DNA from: Campanula takesimana
Taxonomy: Eukaryota; Streptophyta; Magnoliopsida; Asterales; Campanulaceae
Direction: 5' to 3'
DNA length: 64,000 nucleotides
Assembly: GCA_026119855.1 (NCBI GenBank)
Contig: JAOWBW010001469.1
Location: 1-64,000, forward strand
Position numbers and translations under genes: made by a program. The notes beneath the pieces were generated by a model. That model saw only the letters and a program-made list of their open reading frames with translations. It searched no databases and had not been told where the DNA came from. Below, piece after piece: positions 23,546 through 34,350 of this stretch (position 1 is the stretch's first letter; every line of letters starts with the position of its first letter).

Positions 23546-25041
23546 TGTTGGTTTTTGAGGCACCTTGCGCAGCGGAATAAAGCAATATGAAATTAACAAA
23601 ACCCTAAGCCCCAAGATCCATTCATGATGATTAAATTAATAGCAAGATGAATTTAGAATACTAACCGTTGTAGAGCGTTTAAATTTTTCGGATCTTCAAA
23701 TCTTCAAGTCTTCAAGCTTTAGATTTGATCTCCTCGTTCTTCAAGTTCATCGGATCACGATCACAGGAACACGAACTTGAGATGCTAAAGCAAGCATCCT
23801 CTATGTGTATCCACACGCGAACGAATATCTAGAACCATTCTAGATCTGGATTGCTAGACCCATTAAAAAACGCTTTTCTAATCTTCAAAGGCTATATGAA
23901 TTTATTGGTGTTCTTGAGCTTTTTTATTCTTAATCTAAACTCAAGAATATGTTTCTTAAACACATGGAGGCTACCAATAATGATACAATATCAACTCTTA
24001 CTGATTAGGGTTAAGATAGGGGTGTTTATACTTATTAGTCCTAAACCCTTTAGGAGAAATAAGTCAAAACACGAAATCAGAAATCTGGGCCTGAACAGGG
24101 CCTGCTCGGGCGAGTCCTTTAAGGTGCTCGGCCGAGCACCCTTGTTCCAGAACTTTCTGTTTCTCATGCTCGGCCGAGTCCTTTGAGGTGCTCGGCCGAG
24201 CACCACCAGAAACATGATTTTAGCATTTTCAACAATTCGTTCTTTTGTGTGTGACCCCATAGGATTATATTATGTTGGTAATGAGTCCAACCAAGGTCAA
24301 ACTCATAAGTCACGAGCGGACTCTAGGAAGCCATCAAGACTACCCAATTAATATAACTTAACGACATTCGTTCATCCTCATAGAACATATCACAATGCTT
24401 TTGTCACCCGATATCATATTGGATATAAGTCATGGTCCACGTCAACTTATGTTGTCCAATGTTTTTTCGATCTCGAGTAGATTGATATGAGCAAATGACA
24501 TTGAACACTTCAATTCATTTGGGTATGGCCATACACTATCATCAATCTCACTCATCGAGAGGCCAAGCAGATATCTCTTTTTAGAGAGGGACAAATCCCA
24601 TCTTGACTTATCATTCTTCCCTACATGAATCCGATTATGCCATTCGTAGCCTTTATAACCACCCGGTTAGGGGTAGCGTTTCAGTACGTCAAACATAATG
24701 TTCATCATGTGGAAGACTATGATAATCTCAGGTCTAAGGATAAATGATATAACTATATGAGATTTAATTATGACATCTGACCATGACATAAATCTCATAG
24801 CGGGTCATGTCCAGTACGTGTTCACTAACAAGTACCCATAAGCTTAATTCGTATCATATACACATGATCATCATATGATCATCAACTAAACTTATACTAG
24901 TCCTTCATAAGTACTAGGGACGGGGATTATTATAATAAACATGTAAAACATATAATAACCCAGAGTTGTTATCTCCATAACAAATGAGAACATGATGTAA
25001 CGCAAGGCCTTTCTCAAGGGCCTAGGGCATAATTTCCAACA
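23546..25041 (-). repeat. 5' LTR of D element
   Basis: 1496 bp, TGTTGGTTTTTGAGG ... TTTCCAACA. Palindrome cores lie at 24106 (one copy mutated to TCGGGCGA), 24128, 24170 and 24192, in the same 22/42/22 register as the left LTR. Adjacent to the GTTCT duplication. Confidence 0.92.
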
Positions 25042-25046
25042 GTTCT

Positions 25047-25440
25047 CCCATCTCGTGGAAGACTAAGAAGCAGTCAACCATCTCTCGCTCCTCGGCTGAA
25101 GCCGAGTATCGAACAATGGCAAGTGCTATATGTGAACTCAAGTGGTTGCGTAGTATTCTTCTCTCATTTGGTGTATCTGTTGCAGCTCCTATGACTCTCT
25201 TTTGTGATAGTCAGTCTGCACTTCATATCGCGAAAAATCCTTTCTTCCACGAACGCACGAAACACATCGAAGTCGACTGTCATTTTGTGCGTGATGTTAT
25301 TCAGTCTGGTCTCATTGCGCCAAGATATGTTCATACTTCTCTTCAACTGGCTGATATACTCACTAAAGCACTTGGGACTCGACAGTTTACTACGTTGCTT
25401 GGCAAGTTGGGCATTTGTGACCTCCATGCTCCAACTTGAG
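25047..25440 (+). pseudogene. Copia RNase H, second half (after D insertion)
   Basis: Continues the element broken at 16995: ISWKTKKQSTISRSSAEAEYR, then CELKWLRS, CDSQSALHIAKNPFFHERTKHIEVDCHFVRD and ADILTKALG, the canonical Copia RNase H end. This ~130-codon stretch has no internal stop and ends at TGA 25437-25439, just before the polypurine tract. Confidence 0.9.
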
Positions 25441-25781
25441 GGGGTGTTAGAGAGGAGCGCACACCAAAGGAGCGCACAATTGGAAAGGACCGCACACTTA
25501 GAAGGAGCGCACCTGTTGAAGGAGCGTTGTAAATCTCGGGATATATTTTCTTTCCATTTGTATATATTGTTTCCTTTTATATATATCAAGTAGTTAGCGT
25601 AATCATAGGGATTGAGATCATGTATATCAAGTAGTTAGCGTAATTGTAGGGATTGTGAATATTCGTGATGAGATATATGAGATATAGTTAGACCTCTAAG
25701 TTGTATATAAAGCCAATTTACGGCATTGGAATAAACAGAGAAAATTCTTCCCCCTCTCCCTCTTGGTTTCCAACTTGTACA
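25435..25781 (+). repeat. Polypurine tract and 3' LTR of the plus-strand Copia
   Basis: TTGAGGGGG (25435-25444) is followed by TGTTAGAGAGG, the expected LTR start. A GGAGCGCAC word repeats about four times at its beginning. The right end is placed at TTGTACA (25781) by the CA rule only; there is no 5' LTR to compare, so the boundary is approximate. Confidence 0.6.
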
Positions 25782-26326
25782 CTCTTGTGTATAGAACTAA
25801 AAGGATGGTGGCAGGCAATGTCATGGTAACTTGGTCATTACATTTGAAACTTGATGCGAATATATATATATACTCGTCTGTATAAGATCCTCTTTATTCT
25901 GACTAGGGATACTAAGAATTGGTTCCTTTTCTTTCTAGCTATAAAGTGACTTTGAGAAAATCCAATTGTTCATCTTTACAAATTTTAGTATGTACAGTAC
26001 ATACTAAAATCGTAATAAACAAAAAAAAAAAAAAGGTGGGAACGTCATTTTAATAAGGATGAAGTATATTTTTCTCGAATACCATTGATCAGTTTAAAAG
26101 TAATCGTATATTTCATCCGTATAAAATAATTTTATATTCATTTAAAAAACTAAATTTTTCATCAAGATCAAATTTAAAACAAATTTTGGACATTTTTGAG
26201 ACAAAAGTAATATTTAGGTTTCATAACTTCATTCTAATTGCTCTTTTTCCTTTTCCAACCAGTCATCAAAACACTTTGGACAAGAGCTTTTACTTAAAGA
26301 AAATAGTCATGTTTCTCTACAATATA
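25782..26326. other. Intergenic, no gene seen
   Basis: AT-rich with a poly-A run near 26022. No reading frame or repeat could be recognised. Confidence 0.5.
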
Positions 26327-26594
26327 TTCCCTCCGGTCGCTCGTTAATTTACAAAACTATCATTTCAATTGTCCCACTTTAATTTACAAAATCATTACAA
26401 AATCATAAAATATATATATTTTTAATACTTTTTAAATAATAGCACTTGGCACACCCACAATAACATCCACTTACGATTTTTTACCTCATTTTTTATTTTT
26501 GCCCAACTATCTACTCTTACAATCACTTTTTCAACTTTTTCCTTAAATAATATGCTCAAACTTATTTTTATAAATTAAACAGGGACGGAGGGAC
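26327..26594. mobile_element. Stowaway-like MITE
   Basis: Ends TTCCCTCCGGTCGCTCGTTAA / TTAAACAGGGACGGAGGGAC with TA on both sides; no coding. Confidence 0.7.
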
Positions 26595-26721
26595 TAAGTA
26601 TTAGAAAAAAATAATTTCTTTTGTTATGTGAATTGAACATCGATTAAATAAATGATCTATTAAGAGTGACATTATGAAATAAACTATCGGAAAAAAAAAA
26701 AAAAACAATAATCGTTAGATA

Positions 26722-27457
26722 GTGTTTGGGGTGAAAAATCTCACAGCACTATATCTACATCCTGGAAATAACGACTTGAATTTACATCCTGACGTGACAT
26801 CATGAAGTTACATCCTGATGTGACACCTTACATCTTGACTCTACATCTTGACTATACATGTTGAGTTTACAACTTGAAGCTTCAACATGCTGAAAACAAC
26901 TTGAAGCTTCAACATGCTGAAGACAACTTGAAGCTTCAACTTGGACCAAGTCAAATCGTGCAATTTGAATAAATAACAGGTCCGTTATCGATCCTATTTT
27001 TCAGGAACCACTACCGAATCATGGAGGAATCGTGGACTAGGTCAAAGAGCATATGCCGTTTACCAACACTTGCCAAATAAGAAGTCTTCAACGTTTCTCA
27101 AAGGATCAACGTTATCTCTTCAACAAACTTCCGAGATTCTAGGGATAGAATAGCTAGTTTGTTATTTATTTTCTAGTATTTAAAGAGGGCGTATCACATG
27201 TATTCACGGACACTCACTTCCATTTGTGACACTCACGTCTGATACTCTCTTTTTCTCTGTATTTTTTCCACGCATTCATTGTACCTCCACAAAAGCTTAA
27301 TAAAATTCCATCATTCGAGGTTTTATACCGGCGAACAAGTTGTTCAAGGGCTTTCCTCGTTAAATCCTTTGTTTATACATCTTGAATTTCAAAGTTCTTT
27401 ATTCCATTGTACCCTACTTATTTTTGTTTGTCCAATTGTCAAAAATTGGCCGAAACA
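26722..27457 (+). repeat. 5' LTR of gag-only element
   Basis: 736 bp, TGTTTGGGGTG ... GGCCGAAACA. It differs from the 3' LTR mainly by one missing 27-bp palindrome unit (three here, four there) and a few substitutions. A TTTAAAGAGGG TATA-like box lies near 27178. Confidence 0.92.
26874..26939. promoter_or_regulatory. TTGAAGCTTCAA palindrome tandem in 5' LTR
   Basis: The 12-bp perfect palindrome TTGAAGCTTCAA occurs at 26874, 26901 and 26928, exactly 27 bp apart. The 3' LTR has four copies at 30053, 30080, 30107 and 30134 in the same register. Confidence 0.85.
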
Positions 27458-27460
27458 ATT

Positions 27461-27478
27461 TGGCGCCGTCTGTGGGAA
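27461..27478 (+). other. Primer-binding site of gag-only element
   Basis: TGGCGCCGTCTGTGGGAA, three bases after the LTR end. This site type is common in plant Gypsy elements and starts with the TGG that pairs with a tRNA CCA end. Confidence 0.85.
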
Positions 27479-27510
27479 CTTTGGTCTTTTAGATTGTTAA
27501 GAGATTCAAG

Positions 27511-28715
27511 ATGAGCAATCCAACAACCGATCAGATTACATCTGGAATTTCAGTTGCAAGTGGGGGCAGATCAGCAATGGGGGCACCTGAAATCCCTTTG
27601 GATATCGCCTCCAACTTGACTGCCATGATGCGTGACGTGAGGAATCAGATTCAACTGCAGAATGATACTTCTACCATGCTGATGAATCAAGTCTCCAGGT
27701 TGCAGCGTGAGGTGACTAATCTGCAAGGTGGAACATCGGCGGCACAGCAAACCAGCTTCCCTAGCATCTTCCAGTCTGTTGCTCCAAATGTGCCCTCTGA
27801 CCCATTCTCCCCATACCAACCTAGAAGGCTTGCTTTTGGAAGTGATGCTGCTGGATCATTTGGATTTGGTGGATTCACACCAGCTGCCAACCTGACCACC
27901 AATAGCACGATCATCCATCCTGAACTGTTACTCCAACTTCAACAACATTTGTTACGCCAACTACGGTGGCAGCAGGGAGTCTTAACCCTCAGTTTGATTT
28001 TAATTATCTCAATAATTATCAATTCGCTGCTGCTAACAATGATGCAGGTAGCCTACTTAGCAGACAAATGTAGGAGCTAAAGGAACTAGTTATGAGTGTG
28101 CCAGGGTTGACTCTGCCACACAACCAGGCTTCTCCAACATGTTACAATGAGTCCCGCTTCACTCCAGCCATAGCCAACGTGGTTATACCAAATATGTTCA
28201 GTCCACCCCACATGAAGCAGTATGATGGGACAACTGATCCAGCTGAGCATGTTGCATTGTATCAGGAGAAGATGGATGTGGTCCACATTCCACCCCAGTT
28301 CAAGGAAGCATGCTTTTGCAGGGGTTTTGGTTCAACTCTTACAGGGGCAGCTTTGAGATGGCTCATTAGCCAATCTTTGGGTTCTATTGGATCATATGCT
28401 CAGCTTATCAACTTGTTCACTAATCAGTTTTCATGTAACAGGGTGTTCGAGAAACTGACAAGTGATCTTTACAGGGTGGTCCAGCAACCTGATGAGCTAC
28501 TTAAAGACTACCTGAGCAGGTTCAACAGGGAGGCAGTGAACATCTCCAACCTGGACACTGTAACTGGAATTGAAGCCTTCAGGATGGGGCTCAAGAAGGA
28601 CTCTCCTTATTATAATGACTTAGTCATGACACCATGCAAGAGGCTGGATGAAATCAGAACCCGAGCATCTAGATTCATCAGGTTGGAAGAAGATAGGCTC
28701 ATGCAGGATTATTAA
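27511..28715 (+). pseudogene. Retrotransposon Gag, broken by a frameshift and a stop
   Basis: Gag is the structural protein that packages element RNA. The first part (27511 to ~27930, ATG start) is Ser/Gln-rich with coiled-coil-like heptads near residues 35-70. The second part (28092-28715) holds the Retrotrans_gag core: YDGTTDPAEHVALYQEKM, CRGFGSTLTGAALRWL, FTNQFSCNR and LKDYLSRFNREAV. The parts are in different frames; the shift lies around 27930-27950. After it a TAG at 28071-28073 interrupts the second frame. No CCHC zinc knuckle was seen after 28715. Two lesions suffice to inactivate it, though the rest is well kept. Confidence 0.88.
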
Positions 28716-29888
28716 TCAATAGGTTGGAAAGGGGGCATGCTGGATGTCAACTATAGATGGTACCAGAATTCCTAGAAGTTAGAATGCAGCGCATCTCAAG
28801 CTGTACTTCATGTAAGTTATAGCTTGTCAATTTAATTCAGAAAATCAGGTATGCATTTACAATGCTTTATTTCAATTATGTTGTTTCAATTTGATTTATC
28901 TTCATCAAACGCCTACTGACTTAAGCATCGGAGGGGTGTTAGCCAAGCTAACACCCAACCCTAACATGTTTCTGCTTTGCGAGGAAACTCAAAGTCTCTA
29001 TTCAGGTCAAGATGTTTACATGTTGATCCATTCCAGATGTTACATGTTGATCAGAGATGTTACATGTTGATCCAAGTATTCAAAGATGTTCACATGAGTC
29101 AGAATTCATGTCCAACATGAAAAATCAAAGTACAATTCCATCCAAGGTATAAGGTTTTACACTTTCAAAGGTTTAAAGGTTTTACACCTTCAAAGGTTTA
29201 AAGGTTTTTACACCTTCAAAGGTTTAAAGGTTTTACACCTTTCAAAGGTTTAAAGGTTTTACACCTTTCTTATGTGTTTAAGGTTTTTACACCTTCGCCC
29301 GTGCGCACGATTTTCATGTTTTAGTTAAGTTGTAGGTGGGCCAATGTGTCATGAACATATTGATTACCTTCTTGCACTTGGCTAAAATTATGAACTCAAG
29401 TTGAAATCAATGGTTGTAGCATTTACATGTTACCAAACACAGGGTTTAAAAGATAAACATCTTTTCATAATGATTCCCAACTTGTAACATCAACATGTTA
29501 CCAACCATTCCTTACATCGCTAATATTCAATGGTTCCAAAATTATTCTAAGTTGTAATATCAACATGTTACCGTTAGAATCCTAACCATACGACCCGTAT
29601 ATTATCAAAATACCAAAAAGGATCAAACACACTGATCCTAAAAAGGGAAACATCCACAAGTTTTAACCATGCTATCACAAGACATGGTTCAAACAAATTT
29701 GCAACCTAACATGTCCAAACAGACATGTTGCAAACAAATAAAAACTGTCTTTAAGACAATCACCAAAATATTCTATTTTTCGTCTTTCTCTTTGTTTTTT
29801 GCTGGGTCAATTGTATCTTGGAGCTTATATCACCTACATCAACTGTTATGGAAATTTCTTGAATTTCTATGTTCACTCAATTCAAAAA
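28716..29888 (+). other. Noncoding 3' region of gag-only element
   Basis: No coding. Many ACATGTTGA and ACATGTTACC words recur (for example 29010-29075 and 29430-29570), and a tandem array sits at 29151-29296. It ends at the polypurine tract TTTGGGGGCAA (29890-29900). Confidence 0.6.
29151..29296. repeat. Tandem repeat, ~23-24-bp unit
   Basis: About six copies of AAGGTTTTACACCTTCAAAGG. The unit is nearly self-complementary (AAGGT ... ACCTT), so the transcript could form hairpins. Confidence 0.85.
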
Positions 29889-29901
29889 ATTTGGGGGCAA
29901 T

Positions 29902-30663
29902 TGTTTGGGGTGAAAAATCTCACAGCACTATATCTACATCCTGGAAATAACGACTTGAATTTACATCCTGACGTGACATCATGAAGTTACATCCTGATGT
30001 GACACCTTACATCTTGACTCTACATCTTGACTATACATGTTGAGTTTACAACTTGAAGCTTCAACATGCTGAAAACAACTTGAAGCTTCAACATGCTGAA
30101 AACAACTTGAAGCTTCAACATACTGAAGATAACTTGAAGCTTCAACTTGGACCAAGTCAAATCGTGCAACTTGAATAAATTACAGGTCCGTTATCGATCC
30201 TATTTTTCAGGAACCACTACCGAATCATGGAGGAATCGTGGACTAGGTCAAAGAGCATATGCCGTTTACCAACACATGCCAAATAAGAAGTCTTCAACGT
30301 TTCTCAAAGGATCAACGTTATCTCTTCAACAAACTTCCGAGATTCTAGGGATAGAATAGGTAGTTTGTTATTTATTTTCTAGTATTTAAAGAGGGCGTAT
30401 CACATGTATTCACGGACACTCACTTCCATTTGTGACACTCACGTCTGATACTCTCTTTTTCTCTGTATTTTTTCCACGCATTCATTGTACCTCCACAAAA
30501 GCTTAATAAAATTCCATCATTCGAGGTTTTATGCCGGCGAACAAGTTGTTCAAGGGCTTTCCTCGTTAAATCCTTTGTTTATACATCTTGAATTTCAAAG
30601 TTCTTTATTCCATTGTACCCTACTTATTTTTGTTTGTCCAATTGTCAAAAATTGGCCGAAACA
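29902..30663 (+). repeat. 3' LTR of gag-only element
   Basis: 762 bp, TGTTTGGGGTG ... GGCCGAAACA, with four 27-bp palindrome units. Confidence 0.92.
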
Positions 30664-30867
30664 TACTGTATTCTTTTGAACAAACCTTAGATACACATTT
30701 AAAATTTAAAATAATATAAGATATTAATAAGAATACTAGAAGATTATTTTAAAAGAGAAAAAATATAACTTATTTCCCCAAATGTATGTCTGATTTAAAG
30801 AAAGAAGAATAAAAAGAAATTATCAGAAAATATAAATCCATTTTAAAAATAACTCTGTACCTAAATA

Positions 30868-31164
30868 CTCCCTCCGTCCCCAAGTAAGTGTCCACCCTAC
30901 CATTTGCACGGGGATTAAGAAAAAGTGTAAGTGGTGTAAGAAAAAGTGTAAGTGGTGTAAGTGTTGTGAGTATTAAAAGTGATGTAGGAGAGAGAAAATG
31001 GGGTAGGGAATAGTGAATTGATTGGTGTTGTGAGTGTAAAAGTAAAGCATGAGAGAGAATGAGTGAGATAAATAGTAAATATTCTTTTCCATTTTAGGAA
31101 GTGGACACTTGCTCTGAGACAAACTAAAAAGGAAATGTGGACACTTACTCTGGGATGGAGGTAG
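30868..31164. mobile_element. Stowaway-like MITE
   Basis: Ends CTCCCTCCGTCCCCAAGTAA / TTACTCTGGGATGGAGGTAG with TA duplication. Internal direct repeat AAAAAGTGTAAGTGGTGTAAG (two copies). Confidence 0.8.
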
Positions 31165-31544
31165 TATTTTATTTTACCAGTTTTCTTTTTATAGTTCGTT
31201 ATACTTTTGAAATTATAAATTTAGATCTGAATAAAAATATTTATAATATTCTCTATTAAATTTTAAAATAATCTCCCCCCAAAATATATTAGTTTAGTGA
31301 CGGCATTACTTATAACTTATTCACCTGCCTTTTGGAAATGGATGCATCAATCAATTGCCAGTGGTGTCTTTTAATTAGAATCTCCCTTGATAGGGAGAGA
31401 AATTGTTGTAGTCATGGTCATGGCCATTTTCATCATTTTATGCCCCGACACCCAAACCCGAATCTGGTTCAAAATCAAATACTAGTACTCTCTTCTCCCA
31501 CCCCTTTTCCACTGGTCACGCCGTTACTTCATTTTAACCCCGTA

Positions 31545-32039
31545 CTCCCTCCGACCCATTTCAAATTGCAAATACTTCCTCCGTCCCAAAACAGCTTTTA
31601 CCCTTTTTGAAAAGCACGGGAATTAATAAGATGTGTAAGAAAAGTGGGTGGTGTGAGAGGGAAGGAGAGAGAAAGTGGGGTAGAGAATATTAAATTGATA
31701 GTTGTTGTGAGTGGAGAGGAGAGAGAAGTAGTGGGAATCTTTTCCATTTTGGGAAAGTGGGACTTACCAATGGGACACCCAAAAGGGAAATATGTGCAAG
31801 GTGTTTTGGGACGGATGGAGTACTAGATTGGCACGGGGATTAAGGGAAAAAGTGAAAAAAGTGATGTGTTGTGAGTGTTGATAGATGAGTGGGAGAGAGA
31901 AAGTGGGGTAGAGAATAGTTAGTGGGTTAGTGGATGTGAGTGTGCAAGTGGGTTAAAACTTGCCATTTTTGGATTTTTGCAATTTTAATTGGGACACCCT
32001 TTTTGGCAATTTTTGCAATTTGAAATTGGACGGAGGGGG
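31545..32039. mobile_element. Stowaway-like MITE interrupted by another MITE
   Basis: Same family as 10816-11062. Left end CTCCCTCCGACCCATTTCAA; the right end mirrors it. The uninterrupted sister copy reads AAATACTAGG exactly where this one is split (AAATA | TACTAG), so the inner element inserted at TA and duplicated it. Confidence 0.85.
31575..31820. mobile_element. Inner Stowaway-like MITE (246 bp)
   Basis: Ends CTTCCTCCGTCCCAAAACAG / TGTTTTGGGACGGATGGAG, TA on both sides, nested in the MITE at 31545-32039. Confidence 0.85.
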
Positions 32040-32349
32040 TATATAATTTGAGGCGCATTAAATGAGTAAGTTTAATGGTAAAAACTTTTAAAATTATTTT
32101 TAATTTTTTTAAAAATAAAAACTTATTTTTTGAAAAATCTTAATGATTATAAAAGTCAAATAATTTGTAAACACACAAGTAAATACGAAGAAATACTCGT
32201 GCTCCCTAAAATATTAGCCAAAATTTTACGTAGTGTACAACATATATACAACACACTATCTCCTTCCCAATTGAAATGAGATTTTTAATGACAATATAAA
32301 AATAGTTATGAAGTTTATTATTAATTGTGCTAGAGTAATAAACAATACT
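32040..32349. other. AT-rich spacer
   Basis: No gene or clear repeat seen between the MITE and the Copia A LTR. Confidence 0.5.
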
Positions 32350-32524
32350 TGATGAGAAAAGCAAGCAATCACACGAACACAGATTTATGTGGTTCACCAA
32401 TTTGGCTAGGTCCAGGGGGAGGGGAGAGAATATTGTTATCAATCTGGAGAAACTTTTACAAGATCACACTTATCTATGCTAGCATGAATTTTGGTCACAA
32501 AATTCCTGACTTTGCTAATCCATA

Positions 32525-32758
32525 CTCTCTCTGTCCCACTCGAATTAAGATTTTTGGTCAATCTAGTTTTACTTTGACAAAGATTTTGAAGAAAAATAAT
32601 TATATTAATGAAAATCTAAAAATAGTTATTGAATTTATTAGTAAACGTGATACGATAACAATTTTTAAGATTTTATTAGCATCATTATTTACCTTGAAAT
32701 TATTGGTCAAACTATAATTAGATTGACCAAAAATCCTAATTCAAGTGGGACGGGGGAG
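32525..32758. mobile_element. Stowaway-like MITE in Copia A LTR (234 bp)
   Basis: Nearly perfect ~38-bp inverted ends (CTCTCTCTGTCCCACTCGAA / TTCAAGTGGGACGGGGGAG; inner parts share GATTTTTGGTCAATC), TA on both sides. Confidence 0.85.
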
Positions 32759-32961
32759 TATATCTATAATTATTGATCTCTTCTGAGCAACGTAGTAACT
32801 GAAGTCTGTTTTGATACTAGATTGATAGCATCTATTTCTACTACTCAAAACCTAGTCTAGAAATATGTTAAAGAACTTGGAAATCAAGTCCCAAATGGAC
32901 TTTAAACCTTCTTTCCACAAAATCCCAAAGCTGCAACAATTTTGGCCCACCAAATCAAATT

Positions 32962-33107
32962 TTGGCCGATTCAATAGCTTGGTTCGGCCGAACCCATGCT
33001 ATGACTCGGGCAAGTCTTCTCCTTAGTTAGGCCGCACCTTTGTTGTCCAAAAACATCCGATTTCCGATTCGACTAGTTCGGCCGACTCCTACCCTAGGTT
33101 CGGCCGA
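32962..33107. promoter_or_regulatory. TCGGCCGA array, 22-bp register, in Copia A LTR
   Basis: Core copies: TTGGCCGA at 32962, TCGGCCGA at 32984, TCGGGCAA at 33006, TAGGCCGC at 33028, TCGGCCGA at 33078 and TCGGCCGA at 33100. Successive spacings are 22, 22, 22, 50 and 22. Decayed copies keep the register. The core is the same as in the unrelated D-element LTR. Confidence 0.75.
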
Positions 33108-33198
33108 ATCTTGCATTGCTCCGTCTCGGAATTAGGAAATCTTCCTATTGTTTAATCCTCAAACTTGGCGTCCCAAATTCAAATGCATTAACTCAACA

Positions 33199-33382
33199 AT
33201 CTCCACATTGACTTTGAATCTCCATGACAACAAACCTTTTCTCCCCCTCGCCACTTCTGCTATCTAATAGTTGCTAACATTAAGCAAGTCCAAGCAATGT
33301 TGGAACTTGCTCCCCGTCACGGGTTTGTGAACATATCTGCAGGGTTGTCCGCCATCCCTACCTTCTTCACCTTTACCCATTT
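33199..33382 (-). pseudogene. Copia A RNase H, C-terminal piece
   Basis: The minus strand reads WVKVKKVGMADNPADMFTN, the Copia RNase H end (DNPADMxTK), then shifts frame into a PVTGSKFQHCLDLLN tail. Its upstream half is at 46800-47062, separated by Copia B. Confidence 0.8.
33378..33382. repeat. Target-site duplication CATTT (Copia B, left)
   Basis: CATTT here and at 46795-46799 exactly flanks Copia B. Confidence 0.92.
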
Positions 33383-34350
33383 TGAAAAAACAGGGTCAAG
33401 GCTTAAGTCAGAAAGGAAGTGATATCAAAAGTGTTGTCACTGCAACGATATCACTTCTGGCAACACTTAACACACACGAACAGAAAACTGTTTCTGAAAA
33501 GAGTTTGCAGCGGAAAATCAACACAAGAATTATTTTTCTCAAGTTATATAAATTATATATCTTGAGGGATGCCTCAAAAAAGGCGAGACATTTACTAAAA
33601 AATATGAAGTGAAGTACAAGGCCGAGAGTTCCCTAATGCTATTACAATGAAAGCTTTGTGGAACGACTAAGTCTAATACACAGAATCCTAACCTAGCCAA
33701 GACACTTATAATACTCGATACAAAAATATAAATGTGTTTGGGAATTTATAAGGAACTAATGAATGTGTAAGACTTTCTTGTGAGGAGAGTGTGTGTTCTT
33801 GCTTCAAGTGTTGTATCTTCAAACACATCCTCCCTTGCTATTTATAGGCTTGATAATTCTTGGGGAATACTCCAATAATGGCTTGGTGATTGATAAAAAC
33901 GTGGTAGAGAGGTGGAGTGGAGTGACCGAACTTGGGGAGGTTCTTTTCCACATTTCCTAAAATGTAGGAACTAATTCTTGGTGCCCAAGTCCATGTATAC
34001 CCGATTTGTACCTTCATGCTATGAACGCCTTGTACCTTTTTTATCAACAACTCAGCCTTTGAATGGGTCAAATCCCATGTGTTTGTTGTGAATTAAATCC
34101 CCACATGTTTATGGATAAAATCCCTTTTATCCATAAAATCTTCTTTCACCTTCCTTGCATTATTCTAGCATCTCAACCATAGTATATCTGAAAATTGGAC
34201 CAACAATAAACACTAAACTTGCAACAATATTAGACATTAGTACAACAATTATTTATGAAGCAAATATCCAAATATAATCCCAGCAGTCCGTCGGGTATCA
34301 CTGGGACAGTGTTGACAGCACTTGTGGTATCACCACGCTCTGCACTTACA
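33383..34350 (-). repeat. 3' LTR of Copia B
   Basis: 968 bp, TGAAAAAACAGG ... GCACTTACA. GCACTTGTGG at 34318 and GCACTTAC at 34342 are 24 bp apart. The tract AAGGGGGAGAT (minus strand, about 34351-34362) adjoins it as polypurine tract. Confidence 0.92.

Larger units (their letters stand above)
17001..25041 (-). mobile_element. Full-length but decayed Copia element (D family), minus strand
   Basis: An 8041-bp element bounded by TG...CA LTRs and a GTTCT duplication. The left LTR (17001-18428) is the 3' LTR and the right (23546-25041) is the 5' LTR: the complement of TGGTATCAGAGC lies just left of the right LTR and the polypurine tract just right of the left LTR. All coding traces are on the minus strand and heavily frameshifted. 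The interior contains a second copy of its own 5' leader within gag (see findings). It cannot be autonomous. Confidence 0.9.
26722..30663 (+). mobile_element. Gag-only Gypsy element (TR-GAG type)
   Basis: 3942 bp with LTRs 26722-27457 and 29902-30663, a TGGCGCCGTCTGTGGGAA primer site, a gag gene and a polypurine tract, but no protease, RT, RNase H or integrase. This is the architecture of non-autonomous plant elements with LTRs and a GAG domain only. The primer site and gag type point to the TAT side of Gypsy. No clear 5-bp target duplication was found (GATAG against TACTG). Confidence 0.85.
32350..33198 (-). repeat. 3' LTR of Copia A (contains a MITE)
   Basis: Inferred minus-strand 3' LTR. 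In plus view it runs TGATGAGAAAAGC ... ACTCAACA and is followed by ATCTCCACATTGAC, the complement of a purine-rich tract, and then the element's RNase H end. The left edge is placed by the TG rule and is less certain. It carries a 22-bp-register TCGGCCGA array and a Stowaway-like MITE. Confidence 0.65.
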
